NCBI RefSeq assembly: GCF_030816715.1
Contig: NZ_JAUSYH010000001.1
Location: forward strand, 868,001 to 932,000
Source: Streptomyces achromogenes
GTDB lineage: Bacteria > Actinomycetota > Actinomycetes > Streptomycetales > Streptomycetaceae
Reading direction: 5' to 3'
DNA length: 64,000 bases
This document shows positions 17,218-26,355 of the stretch, in pieces. The stretch's first letter is position 1. Each line of letters opens with the position of its first letter. The notes below the pieces were generated by a model. That model did no database searches and was not told the DNA's origin. It saw only the letters and a list, made by a program, of their open reading frames with translations. A program made the translations under genes and the position numbers.

Positions 17218-17282
17218 CCCCGGTGCGACGGGCGCTGAAACCGGTCGACAGCACCGAGGTACGCGCGGCAGAGTGGCGGCCC

Positions 17283-18023
17283 ATGACGAGCAGTGAGCTG
17301 TGGACGCGAGCGACCGCCGACCGCTACGACGCCGAGGAGACCGAGATGTCCTCGGCCGCCGTCCTCGGCCCCACGCTCGACTTCCTCGCCGAGCTCGCCG
17401 GAGACGGCCGGGCGCTGGAGTTCGCCATCGGCACCGGCCGGGTCGGCGTCCCGCTCCGCGAGCGCGGCGTGCCGGTCGTGGGCATCGAACTGTCCGAGGA
17501 CATGGCGGCGGTGCTGCGCCGCAAGATCGACGAGGACACGCTCCCGGTGGCCTTCGGAGACATGGCCACCACCGTGGTCGACGGCGAGTTCGCCCTGGTC
17601 TACCTCGTCTACAACACCATCAGCAACCTGCTCACGCAGGACGAGCAGGTCGAGTGCTTCCGCAACGCCGCACGCCATCTGGCGCCCGGCGGCCGATTCG
17701 TCGTCGAGCTGAACGTGCCGCCGCTGCGGTTCCTGCCGCCCGGGCAGGTCGCGGTGCCGTTCGACGTCTGTGAGCGGCATCTCGGATTCGACACCTTCGA
17801 CCTCGTCGAGCAGGTCCTCGTCTCCCACCACCTCACCCTCGACGGCGACGACGGCCGCTACCGCCGCGACGCCTCCCGGCACCGTTACGCCTGGCCGGCC
17901 GAGCTCGACCTGATGGCCCGGATCGCCGGGCTCGAGCGGGAACGCCGCGTCGCCGACTGGGACGGGTCGCCGTTCACCCAGGACTCCGCCAAGCACGTCT
18001 CGGTGTGGCGCAAACCGGCCTGA
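17283..18023 (+). CDS. Class I SAM-dependent methyltransferase
   Basis: A 246-residue Rossmann-fold methyltransferase. Motif I is ALEFAIGTGRVGVPLRERGVPVVGIELSEDMAAVLRRK, followed by LPVAFGDMATTVVDGEFALVYLVYNTISNLLTQDEQVECFRNAARHLAPGGRFVVELNVP. These cover SAM binding and the acidic ribose-contact residue. The ATG at 17283 starts the conserved region; an upstream ATG at 17223 would add 20 residues without family resemblance. It is divergent from the GH30 gene. The substrate is unknown. Confidence 0.85.
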   Translation: MTSSELWTRATADRYDAEETEMSSAAVLGPTLDFLAELAGDGRALEFAIGTGRVGVPLRERGVPVVGIELSEDMAAVLRRKIDEDTLPVAFGDMATTVVDGEFALVYLVYNTISNLLTQDEQVECFRNAARHLAPGGRFVVELNVPPLRFLPPGQVAVPFDVCERHLGFDTFDLVEQVLVSHHLTLDGDDGRYRRDASRHRYAWPAELDLMARIAGLERERRVADWDGSPFTQDSAKHVSVWRKPA

Positions 18024-18232
18024 GGCCGGACGCCGGGCCGCCGACGCTGGCGCGGGCCCCCGCGCGCCCGCGGCGCCACCTCACCCTCCGTGTCCGTCGC
18101 GCGATCCGCTGGTGTGGGCGAAGCGACGCCCGGTGTTATTCAATGAGGTGTGCGAGCAGGGATCTCGGGGCCCCGTCGCACGGGACCGAGTAACGCACCC
18201 GGCGCTGGGCCGGGGAATGCCGAGAGAGCAGC

Positions 18233-20395
18233 ATGGACTCCACGCCGTCGCCCTCGTCCTCATCCCCGTTCGACCTGCTCAGCAGCGCCCTGGGACGCTA
18301 CTCGCCGCGCGGCGGACCGGCGGCGGCCGCCGGTCCCGGAGGTGCGCAGGGCGGCCGTACCGCCCGTCCGTACCCGCCCGACGACCGGGCGGCCGACCGG
18401 CAGGACCAGATTCTCGGCGTGGTCGGCCTGGACGGGGACCTGCGGATCACCCGCTGCAACCTGGACGCCGCCGTGTTCGCGGGTCTGGACGCCGTGACCG
18501 GGAGCCTCTTCGCGGATCTGCTGCCCCCCGGGGACGTGCCCACGGTCACCCGGCGGCTGCGGCAGGTCCTGGAGATCGGTGAGGCGCACGTGGCCCGGAT
18601 CCAGCGTCTGCGGCGCCGCGACGGGTCGGAGCTGGTGGTCTCCATGAGCATCCTCCCCGCGGCGGCGCCCCAGGACGGCCTGACCGTCTCCTTGATCGCC
18701 ATGGCCAGGCGGCTGCACCTGTACGCCGCCGAGACCGCGATCGGCACCTCCCTGGACATCGGCGAGACCGCGCAGTCACTGGCGGAGTCCCTGCTGGCGT
18801 GGGGAGACGTGGCCGCCGTCGACCTCGACTTCGCCGTGTGGACGGGCGAGGGAGTCACCGAGCACGCACAGGGGCGCATCCGCCTGCGGCGGGCGGCCCT
18901 GGTGCCGGACCGGGTGTGGCCCGAGGGTTACACGACCCCCGGCGACGATCTCCCGAACGACGCGAGCCGTCTCCTGGCGCAGGCGGTGCGACGGGACGAC
19001 GCGCCGCAGGCCATCGTCATACCGGACCGGGATGCGGTCGAGCGGCTGCTCGGCAGTCCGCGGGTGATCCGGGCCCTGGTGCCCGGCGACCGGTCGGCGA
19101 GCGTGGCGTGCATCCCGCTGGTCCTGGACGGCACGCCGCCCGTCGTCCTGGGCGTGGCGGAGGTGTGGCGGCGGGCGGACAGCCCCTTCCGCGACAGCGA
19201 GCTGTTCGATCTGCAGGAGCTGGTGGCCAGGACCGCCCACCACGTCGACCTGGCCCGTCAGCACCACCGCGAGCACACTCAGGTGCTGGCGCTGCAGCGC
19301 CGGCTGCTGCCCCGGACCAGCGGCCACACCATGGAGATCGCCAGCGTCTACCAGCCCGCCACACCCGACAGCGCGGGCGTCGGCGGCGACTGGGTGAACA
19401 GTTTTCCGCTGCCGGACGGGCGTACCGCACTGGTGGTCGGGGACGTCGTGGGGCACGGTCTGGGGGCCGCGGCGACCATGGGCCAGCTGAGCATGGAGGC
19501 ACGCGCCCTGCTGTCCGCGGGGCTGGCGCCCGACGAGGTGCTGGAACACCTGGACGAGACCGTGACACTGCTGGACGACGCCGAATCGGGGCTCACGGCC
19601 GGCTACAGCGCCCTCGGCTCCACCTGCTGCATCGCGCTCTACGACCCGGTCAGCCATCACGTGACACTCTCCAGCGCCGGCCACCTCCCCCCGGTCCTGG
19701 TGCTGCCGAACGGCCACGCGGGCCCGCTCGCGGTCACCCCTCACCCCGGCCTCGGCGCCGAGTTCGCGCTGCGGGAGCCGTTCGACGTCCACGCCTTCGA
19801 CGCGCCGCCGGGTTCCCTGCTCGCCCTCTACACCGACGGCCTGGTGGAGGATCCGGCCCTGTCGATCGACGAGGGGATCGACAGGCTGGCCGACACCCTG
19901 TCCACGGTGCACCCGTGGGACACCCTCCAGCAGGCCGCCCGGCACGTCGTCGCCACGCTGGCGCCCGCGCGCCGCCGCGACGACGTGACCCTGCTGCTGG
20001 TGCGCACGATCGGCTACCGCAAGGAGGACACGGCGACCTGGCGGCTGCCCGCCCGCGACGACGCGCCCGTGCGGGCCCGCGCGCACGTCGACGCGCTGCT
20101 GCGGCAGTGGCACACCAGGGAAGACATCCGCGGCGACGTGACGCTGCTGGTCGGCGAGCTGGTCACGAACGCCGTGCGGTTCGCCGCGGGCCCCGTCACG
20201 GTGCGACTGATCAGGGCAGGTCACGGCCTCCTGTGCGAGGTGGGCGACACCGGCAACGGCAGGCCGCGGCTGAGCCGGGGCGGCCTCCTCGACGACGGCG
20301 GGCGCGGCCTGCACATCGTGCACAGGCTCACCACCCGGTGGGGGGTGCGGTGGACGGACACCGGCAAGGTGGTCTGGGCGGAAGTCGCGAGGTGA
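18233..20395 (+). CDS. PAS-GAF-SpoIIE phosphatase with C-terminal HATPase domain
   Basis: A 720-residue signalling protein of the kind abundant in Streptomyces. Domain order: Ser/Pro-rich N-terminus; PAS-like region about 60-165 (ILGVVGLDGDLRITRCNLDAAVFAGLDAVTG); GAF-like region about 175-360; SpoIIE-type PP2C domain about 380-600 with GVGGDWVNSFPLPDGRTALVVGDVVGHGLGAAATMGQL and LLALYTDGLVEDP; and an anti-sigma-factor-type HATPase_c about 625-720 with LVGELVTNAVRFAAG, GDTGNGRPR and GRGLHIVHRL. Such proteins dephosphorylate anti-anti-sigma factors and may phosphorylate them through the HATPase part. No partner genes lie next to it. Confidence 0.92.
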   Translation: MDSTPSPSSSSPFDLLSSALGRYSPRGGPAAAAGPGGAQGGRTARPYPPDDRAADRQDQILGVVGLDGDLRITRCNLDAAVFAGLDAVTGSLFADLLPPGDVPTVTRRLRQVLEIGEAHVARIQRLRRRDGSELVVSMSILPAAAPQDGLTVSLIAMARRLHLYAAETAIGTSLDIGETAQSLAESLLAWGDVAAVDLDFAVWTGEGVTEHAQGRIRLRRAALVPDRVWPEGYTTPGDDLPNDASRLLAQAVRRDDAPQAIVIPDRDAVERLLGSPRVIRALVPGDRSASVACIPLVLDGTPPVVLGVAEVWRRADSPFRDSELFDLQELVARTAHHVDLARQHHREHTQVLALQRRLLPRTSGHTMEIASVYQPATPDSAGVGGDWVNSFPLPDGRTALVVGDVVGHGLGAAATMGQLSMEARALLSAGLAPDEVLEHLDETVTLLDDAESGLTAGYSALGSTCCIALYDPVSHHVTLSSAGHLPPVLVLPNGHAGPLAVTPHPGLGAEFALREPFDVHAFDAPPGSLLALYTDGLVEDPALSIDEGIDRLADTLSTVHPWDTLQQAARHVVATLAPARRRDDVTLLLVRTIGYRKEDTATWRLPARDDAPVRARAHVDALLRQWHTREDIRGDVTLLVGELVTNAVRFAAGPVTVRLIRAGHGLLCEVGDTGNGRPRLSRGGLLDDGGRGLHIVHRLTTRWGVRWTDTGKVVWAEVAR

Positions 20396-20555
20396 GGCGC
20401 CGGCCGGGCGGGGCGGGGAGCGGTGAGGCACCGGGCGGCCGGGCGGGAGCGGTGGCGCCGGACCGGGAGCACGTGACGCGGAGCCGATGACGCGAACCCG
20501 GTGACACGGGCGGTCCCGGCGGCTCGCACGGCTGGCTGGCACCGGGCGGGGCTCC

Positions 20556-21740
20556 CTACAGCCACTCCCCTTCCAGGGCGGTGGCGGTGAGGCCCGGCGC
20601 CGCCGCGTACAGGACGGCGCGATCGCCCGACTTCTGCCCGGCGTCGTGCGCCCGCCTCAGGATGTCGAACACGGCGGCGCCTCCGCGGTTGCCGCTGGTG
20701 TAGCTCTCCCGGCTGTGGTCCAGCAGTCCCGACGGCCAGGTGTCGGGCATCGTCTGCTCCATGTACTCCAGCACCCGGGTCCCGCCGGGGTGCGCGAGCA
20801 GCACGTCGGGGTGCCAGGCGTCGGGGGCGTCGGCGTACCGTACGCGCAGCCACTCCCACATCGCGGTGACCGTCTCCTGCACGGCGCGCGGCCCGCGCCG
20901 GTCCATCACGAAGTGGGCTCCGTCCGCCCGCGTCTCCAGGCGGTGCAGGTCCTGGGTGCCGGGCAGGGTGTGGTGCCAGGCGGCGTCGAGCCGCAGCACC
21001 GACTCGTGCCTCGGCCGGCCCGTGACCACCGCGGCGACCGCGGTGTCCGCGAACAGCAGCCGGACGATCAGGGACTCCAGGGTGTCGTCCGCGGGCTGGT
21101 AGGTCGTGCTCAGCGCCTCCGAGATCACGACCAGGACCACCCGGTCGGGGTCCGCGGCCACGAGGTCCGCCGCCAGCGCCAGGGAGCGGGTCCCCGCGAC
21201 ACAGGCCCACTGCGTGGCCGGCAGCAGCATCACGTCGCCGCGGAGCCCGAGCCTGTTGGAGAGGGCGAGGTCCAGACCCGGCAGCGCCGGGGTGGTGGAG
21301 TGACTGGTGATCAGACAGTCGACATCCGCGGCGTCCAGGCCGGCGATCTGCAGGGCCCCGCGGGCCGCGCGCTCCCCGTAGGACTGCACGGCCTCCCAGG
21401 CCGGCGCGGTGCGCTCCTGGACGGTCTGCGGCGCGGGTATCGCCTCCAGGGCGGCGATCACGCGGTCCACGTCCCGCGGGGTGAACCCGTCGCGTGCCAG
21501 CGCCTCTTGGGCGGGCCCGACTCCGCAGGCCCGCAGGCCGCCGCCGTCGCCGGACGCGACGGCGGTCTCCAGCGGCAGCATCCAGCCGCGGGTCTCGATG
21601 CCCGTGCTCGCGGCGATGCCGTCGATCCGCGGCGCCCACGGCGCGTGCGGATGCCGGTCGCGGACCTCCGCCACGATCTGGCTGGTCCGCACGGTGTGCT
21701 CACCGTGTATCACGGCAGGGGGACAGAGGTAAGCGGCCAT
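20556..21740 (-). CDS. Type III polyketide synthase (chalcone synthase-like)
   Basis: A 394-residue ketosynthase of the chalcone-synthase/RppA family, which extends a CoA starter with malonyl-CoA without an acyl carrier protein. The catalytic triad is visible: Cys180 in PATQWACVAGTRSL, His317 in VLLAHPGGTRVLEYM and Asn351 in SYTSGNRGGAAVFDIL. Family landmarks include STGIETRGWMLPLE, SYQPADDT-like STTYQPADDTLESL and the C-terminal PGLTATALEGEWL. It is clearly divergent from RppA (for example QWACVAG rather than LGCAAG), so tetrahydroxynaphthalene should not be assumed as the product. AAAGG lies about eight bases before the ATG. No tailoring P450 or methyltransferase is adjacent. Confidence 0.87.
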   Translation of the reverse strand: MAAYLCPPAVIHGEHTVRTSQIVAEVRDRHPHAPWAPRIDGIAASTGIETRGWMLPLETAVASGDGGGLRACGVGPAQEALARDGFTPRDVDRVIAALEAIPAPQTVQERTAPAWEAVQSYGERAARGALQIAGLDAADVDCLITSHSTTPALPGLDLALSNRLGLRGDVMLLPATQWACVAGTRSLALAADLVAADPDRVVLVVISEALSTTYQPADDTLESLIVRLLFADTAVAAVVTGRPRHESVLRLDAAWHHTLPGTQDLHRLETRADGAHFVMDRRGPRAVQETVTAMWEWLRVRYADAPDAWHPDVLLAHPGGTRVLEYMEQTMPDTWPSGLLDHSRESYTSGNRGGAAVFDILRRAHDAGQKSGDRAVLYAAAPGLTATALEGEWL

Positions 21741-22647
21741 GATGGGCACCTTTCGAGGGGCGAGGAACGTCACGAGGACGGCGTCATGGGCCACTTCACA
21801 ACTTCGCGCCCATGCCGAGAGGCTCCGCTTCGGGAGCCGCTGTGTGTGTCGAGCATGGACGCCAAAGGGACATTTCTGCTGTGACTCAGACAACTTGGGC
21901 GACCCCTGAAGTGCGTGATACGGCACACACCCCGACAAAGAGGACTTTCGGCGCGTCCCCACATCCGCGACCTGGCGTACCGTCAGCATCCACCCCGGCG
22001 GCGTCTTCCCGCAGGTGGCGGGCATGGCCGGATCCGGTCCGCGTCTGTGGGGATTCCTCGGCGCCTCAGGTGTCGTGCGATCGAGGCTCTGTCCTGGGGA
22101 CGCCCTCGATGTGGTTGGCAGCGCGGAGCCAGTCGGGATCACCGGAGGTGGCCACCTCTCGCAGGGCCTGCCGTAGGAGATCGGCTTGGCCGGGCAGCGA
22201 CGGACAGTCGAAGGTGAGGTCGACCGCATCCGTGGCGACGACCTGCTGATCGATGCCGTGACCGGCGACATCCCCGCCTGCACCTGCCTGATCACCAAGC
22301 CGTGGGTCGTCGCCGCCGGCGTCGAGGTGCTCAACCAGCCCTTCTACGCCAAGAACGACATCGCCACCGCAGGCGCGGCCGCGCGGCGCCCCGGTTATCC
22401 AGGGCGAATCGCCGTTGTGGCAGGTCAGAGCTTGATCGCCGTGTCAGGCACGTCAGGCATGTTGCTCGACGTCGGGTAGCGCGGCGAGCCGCCGACAGGG
22501 ATCAGGCCGTCGAGAACGTCGAGAACGTCGAGAACGTCGAGGACGAACTGGGACGCGGGGCATCGCTTCGAACTCGTCTCGTGAGTCGTCGTACAGCACC
22601 GTGTGCCTCTCAGGTGACGGATGCTCAGCGATGGCTGGGCCCGCCGG
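21741..22647. other. 907 bp gene-poor region with decayed coding remnants
   Basis: No intact gene that I trust. On the minus strand, 22066-22263 reads as a 65-residue coherent C-terminus (...LPGQADLLRQALREVATSGDPDWLRAANHIEG... then stop) lacking any start. On the plus strand, 22186-22479 is an open frame of 97 codons containing a protein-like stretch (CLITKPWVVAAGVEVLNQPFYAKNDIATAG) but no ribosome binding site. I recognise neither. A 9 bp tandem repeat lies at 22509-22544. The base composition is lower in G/C than its neighbours. Best read as remnants of older insertions. The first ~150 bp should hold the type III PKS promoter. Confidence 0.45.
22509..22544 (+). repeat. Four tandem copies of a 9-mer, GTCGAGAAC
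   Basis: Three perfect copies of GTCGAGAAC followed by one with a single change (GTCGAGGAC), in phase with a 3 bp period. It would encode a repeated Val-Glu-Asn if translated, but no convincing gene covers it. Confidence 0.95.
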
Positions 22648-22953
22648 TCAGTCGATGCCTTCGATGATGCGGAAGTCGCGCTCGAAGCCGTCGGGGAGGG
22701 CCACCAGCGCCTTCTGGTAGGCCTCGCTCTCGTATGCCGCGACGGCCTGTTCCAAGCTGTCGAACTCGATCAGAACGACGCGTTGCGTGATTCCGGCCTC
22801 GTGGGCGACGACTCGACCGCCACGGGACGGGAGGAGGGACAGGAGACGCCCGCCACCAGCCTGGACAGCCGGACCGGCCAGCCTGTCGTAGGCAGTCAGC
22901 CCCTCAGGGTCGGAAATGGCGGGGTAGACACTGACCCAGTAGCCCTTAGCCAT
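22648..22953 (-). CDS. DUF1330 family protein
   Basis: A 101-residue protein matching DUF1330, a small dimeric alpha/beta-barrel family related to EthD and ABM proteins: KGYWVSVYPAISDPEGLTAYDRLAGPAVQAGGGRLL, then VVLIEFDSLEQAVAAYESEAYQKALVAL. A strong GGAGG lies five bases before the ATG at 22953. Biochemical role unknown. It is divergent from a LysR-family regulator whose start is 189 bp away, which suggests LysR-type control. Confidence 0.9.
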   Translation of the reverse strand: MAKGYWVSVYPAISDPEGLTAYDRLAGPAVQAGGGRLLSLLPSRGGRVVAHEAGITQRVVLIEFDSLEQAVAAYESEAYQKALVALPDGFERDFRIIEGID

Positions 22954-23141
22954 GGAAACCTCCTCTGTTCGGCCGGACACGTCCGACTTCGAATCGACAC
23001 GCGGATCAATCGATTCCGGCGACCGGTACTGCGGTCAGTTGAATCGGCGTATGCGCAGGTTAGGGCTTGATGTGCGGTCGAGGGAAAGACCGGTACGGGA
23101 TAGGCTCAGAACGGATCGTTATCAATCGGCAGGGAGGGCAC

Positions 23142-24044
23142 GTGGCGCCGGACACGGTGAGCCTGCGGTACTTCCTGGTGCTGGCGCAGGAGTTGAACTT
23201 CACCCGCGCGGCCGCGCGGATCGGTATCGCACAGCCCGCCCTCAGCGCCCGGATGCGCCGATTGGAGGCGGAACTCGGTACGGCCCTGCTGGTCCGCAAC
23301 ACGCGTAGCGTCGTATTGACCACGGCCGGTGCGGCTTTGGCGGATTCCGCGCCGCCCGCGCTGGCGGCGCTGGACCGGGCATGGGACACCGCCCGGAGCG
23401 CGGCGGCCGGTGAACTGGGCACGCTGCGCATCGGATACAGCCTCAGCGCCGGGGCCGAGACGGCACCGGCCCTGGTGGACAGGCTGATTCGCGGCAACGG
23501 CGGACTGGAGGTCGGCGCGGTCCCGATGGCGACACCGGAGATCTCCCCCGCGGTCGCCGACGGCCGCATCGATGCCGGAATCACCCGCGGTGAACAGCCG
23601 GGCCGTGGCGTGCGCCGGTACCTGCTGCGGCGTGCGCGCGTCGGGGTCCAGCTGGCGCAGCACCATCCGCTGGCCGAACACCCGGAGATCGAGATCGCCG
23701 ACGCGGCCGCGTATCCGCTACGACTCCCGGACCGTGCGGCCAACCCCGTGATCCACGACCAGCTGTCCGCACTGTTCCGAGACACCCGACCACACCCCCG
23801 ATTCCACACGCCCGCAGTCTCTTTCGACATGTCTCAGCGCGACCTGCGCGACGGGGTCACCCTCGCCCCGGCCGGAGAAGCCGCGGTCACGGCACAACCG
23901 GCCGGTCTCACCTGGCGGCCGCTGCGGGGCGCGCCCAGCCTGACGATCCACCTGGTCCTCCCACGCGAGCAGTCGCCGCTGCACCGCCGCATCCGTGCCG
24001 TCGCCAAAGCCCTGGCGCACGAGCTGCACTGGCTGTCGGACTGA
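23142..24044 (+). CDS. LysR-family transcriptional regulator
   Basis: A 300-residue LysR-type regulator. The N-terminal helix-turn-helix is VSLRYFLVLAQELNFTRAAARIGIAQPALSARMRRLEAELGTALLVRNTRSVVLTTAG, and the rest is a substrate-binding-like effector domain (GTLRIGYSLSAGAETAPALVDRLI ... AGITRGEQPGRGVRRYLLRRARVGVQLAQHHPLAEH). The GTG at 23142 has GGAGG four bases upstream and places the HTH at the very start, as normal. It is divergent from the DUF1330 gene, its likely target. The effector is unknown. Confidence 0.92.
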   Translation: MAPDTVSLRYFLVLAQELNFTRAAARIGIAQPALSARMRRLEAELGTALLVRNTRSVVLTTAGAALADSAPPALAALDRAWDTARSAAAGELGTLRIGYSLSAGAETAPALVDRLIRGNGGLEVGAVPMATPEISPAVADGRIDAGITRGEQPGRGVRRYLLRRARVGVQLAQHHPLAEHPEIEIADAAAYPLRLPDRAANPVIHDQLSALFRDTRPHPRFHTPAVSFDMSQRDLRDGVTLAPAGEAAVTAQPAGLTWRPLRGAPSLTIHLVLPREQSPLHRRIRAVAKALAHELHWLSD

Positions 24045-24552
24045 CGCGCAGGAGCTCAAGCGAGACGGACGCCTGCGGTGGCGAGGCCGAAGGCCGTGCG
24101 CCCGGCGGACTTCGCGGTGATGACGCCGACGGCGGTCTTGCTGAATGTCCGACACGACGTCGCTACGCCGACGGATCGGCGGCGGCCGCCCGTGTACGGG
24201 CCGCACGAGTACGGCAAGCCCGAGCACGAACGCGCCTTCGAGGTACCTGCCGAGCGGCTGTGCCAAGCACTCCAACGGACCCGAGCCGACTGGGTTGCCG
24301 ACGACGTGCGATGGCACCGAGACCACGAACGTGCCTTACGGACCGACATCAGTCAGGCAAGTTCGCTCCGGAGTACTTGCCTGACTTGCCTGACACCTGC
24401 CGGGCACCCTGGATAACACGGCGTTCGACGAGGTCTCCGCCGGTACGAGCGGCCCCGACACCCTTGCGCCCCGAGCGGCATAGTCCCAGGTCAGCGATAT
24501 CCGTTGTTTTCGCGGCCATTACTACGGCGACCCCACGAAGTGCCCAGCGCTG
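24045..24552. other. 508 bp gene-free stretch at the edge of the NRPS cluster
   Basis: Lies between the LysR stop and the last gene of the NRPS cluster. Short open frames exist in all directions (the longest 112 codons, 24078-24416 plus) but none has a ribosome binding site or a family I recognise. It contains a perfect 12 bp inverted repeat at 24351-24386. It looks like a boundary region between resident chromosome and the cluster. Confidence 0.5.
24351..24386. repeat. Perfect 12 bp inverted repeat with a third half-copy
   Basis: Left arm AGTCAGGCAAGT (24351-24362), 12-base loop, right arm ACTTGCCTGACT (24375-24386). The right arm is followed at once by another TGCCTGAC (24387-24394). The arms are A/T-richer than the genome. 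It could form a stable hairpin; it may be a terminator, a protein-binding palindrome or a remnant element end. Confidence 0.85.
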
Positions 24553-26355
24553 TCAGAGCAGGGTGTAGACGCTGTCGCTCACCCGGCTCCGGCGCGGTGG
24601 CCGGGTGCCCTTGAACCACGTCACCCAGGACTGCGGCAGGGCTTCGCGGTCCAGCACGAAGTCGTCGAGCACCAGGCAGTCGATGTCCGACCTCAGGAAA
24701 CAGAGCAGCGCGTCGACGGGGGTGTGGACGATCGGCTCTCCTCGGAGGTTGAACGAGGTGTTCAGGAGCAGCGGGCAGCCCGTTCGGTCGGCGAACGTCC
24801 GGACGAGACGGTAGAAGCGGCCGTTCGTCTTCTCGGTGACGGTCTGGACGCGGGCCGACTTGTCCACGTGGGTGATGGCCGGCAGCGACAGCGGCGACAC
24901 GACCTCGCAGGTCTCCAGCATGAACGGCGACTCGTGGTCGAGCCGGAAGTGCTCGTGCGCGTGCTCGGCCAGCACGGCGGGGGCGAACGGCCGGAACGCC
25001 TCGCGCATCTTGACCGAGGCGTTGATGCGGTCCCGCGTGTCGTCGCCCCGTGGGTCGGCCAGGATCGACCGTCCGCCGAGGGAACGGGGCCCGAACTCCT
25101 CCCGGCCGTGGTACCAGCCGATCACCTTGCCGTCGGCCAGTCGCCCCGCGACGGCGTCGAGCAGACCTGCCTCGTCGCCGCGGAAGTCCGCGAAGGACCC
25201 ACCGGCGTGCGCACCGAGCAGCCGGGCGATGCCGTCGGAGTCCGTGCCGGAGCCGAGGAGCACCGAGGTCAGCCGGTCCTGGCGGGGCCGCTGCCCGGTC
25301 AGCCGCTGGTGGGCCACCGCCGCGCACCCGAGGCTGCCGCCCGCGTCGCCGGCGGCCGGCTGCACGAACACCTTGGCGAAGGGGCCCTCCTCGACGATGC
25401 GGCGCACGGCGACGACGTTGAGGGCCACGCCTCCGGCCATGCACAGGTTCTCGCTGCCGGACATGCGGTGAGCCTTGTCGACCATGCGCAGCAGGGTCTC
25501 CTCGGTCACCACCTGGATGCTGCGCGCGAGGTCGTGGTGGACCTTCTCGATCTCCGACTCCGGCACCCGCGGCGGCACGCCTGTCAGGGACGTGAAGCGT
25601 TCACCGAGCATGCCGTCCGGGTCGGTGAAGTCGAAGTAGTCCAGGTCGAGCCGGAACGACCCGTCCTCGGTGACATGGATCAGCCGGCCGATCTCGTCCC
25701 GGAACCGCGGTTCGCCGTAGGGGGCGAGGCCCATCACCTTGTACTCGCCCTCGTTCACCTCGAAGCCGAGGTAGCCGGTGACCGCGCTGTAGAGGAGGCC
25801 CAGGGAGTGGGGGAACTCGACCTGCTCGGTCAGTTCGAGCGACGCGCCCCGGCCGACCCCCCAGCTGGTGGTGGCCCACTCGCCGACCGCGTCGACCGTC
25901 AGCACGGCGCTGTCGTCGAATCCGGAGAAGTAGTAGGCGCTCGCGGCGTGGGAGAGGTGGTGGTCGACGGACTCGACACGGCCCTCCCAGCCGAGCAGGT
26001 CCCGGATCTCCCGCAGCGGCCGGTCGGCGTCGAGGCGGTAGAGGGCGCTCGGGCTGCTGTCCGGGAAGGCCGGCAGCCCGGTCCACAGCTGGCGGTGGAG
26101 CTTCTTCGCCGGGTCCTCGTAGTACGCCACGCAGTCCACGTCGGTGATGCGCAGACCGGCTTGGTCCAGGCAGTCGCGCACCGCGGCGAGCGGCAGATCG
26201 GGATCCTGCTTGCACCGGGTGTAGCGCTCCTCGTGGGAGGCGGCCACGAGCCGGCCGTCGACCAGCAGCGCCGCCGCCGAGTCGTGGAAGTGGGCCGAGA
26301 TCCCGAGGATCACGGGTCCGGCGGAGGCCGGGGTACGCGTGTTCTGCACCGTCAT
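24553..26355 (-). CDS. NodU/CmcH-family carbamoyltransferase
   Basis: A 600-residue O-carbamoyltransferase, which moves a carbamoyl group from carbamoyl phosphate (via carbamoyl-AMP) onto a hydroxyl. The N-terminal Kae1-like half has ILGISAHFHDSAAALLVDGRLVAASHEERYTR and the metal-binding HHLSHAASAYYFSGFDDSAVLTVDAVGEW; the C-terminal half has IGWYHGREEFGPRSLGGRSILADPR, INASVKMREAFRPFAPAV and PLLLNTSFNLRGEPIVHTP. Its ATG overlaps the hydroxylase stop by four bases. As the last gene of the minus-strand cluster operon it probably carbamoylates the hydroxyl of Ser or one made by the adjacent hydroxylase (inference). Confidence 0.93.
   Translation of the reverse strand: MTVQNTRTPASAGPVILGISAHFHDSAAALLVDGRLVAASHEERYTRCKQDPDLPLAAVRDCLDQAGLRITDVDCVAYYEDPAKKLHRQLWTGLPAFPDSSPSALYRLDADRPLREIRDLLGWEGRVESVDHHLSHAASAYYFSGFDDSAVLTVDAVGEWATTSWGVGRGASLELTEQVEFPHSLGLLYSAVTGYLGFEVNEGEYKVMGLAPYGEPRFRDEIGRLIHVTEDGSFRLDLDYFDFTDPDGMLGERFTSLTGVPPRVPESEIEKVHHDLARSIQVVTEETLLRMVDKAHRMSGSENLCMAGGVALNVVAVRRIVEEGPFAKVFVQPAAGDAGGSLGCAAVAHQRLTGQRPRQDRLTSVLLGSGTDSDGIARLLGAHAGGSFADFRGDEAGLLDAVAGRLADGKVIGWYHGREEFGPRSLGGRSILADPRGDDTRDRINASVKMREAFRPFAPAVLAEHAHEHFRLDHESPFMLETCEVVSPLSLPAITHVDKSARVQTVTEKTNGRFYRLVRTFADRTGCPLLLNTSFNLRGEPIVHTPVDALLCFLRSDIDCLVLDDFVLDREALPQSWVTWFKGTRPPRRSRVSDSVYTLL

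Noticed and set aside
24078..24416. 112-codon plus-strand frame between LysR and the carbamoyltransferase
   Set aside because: No ribosome site, no family, and it runs through the 24351-24386 hairpin; treated as noncoding.
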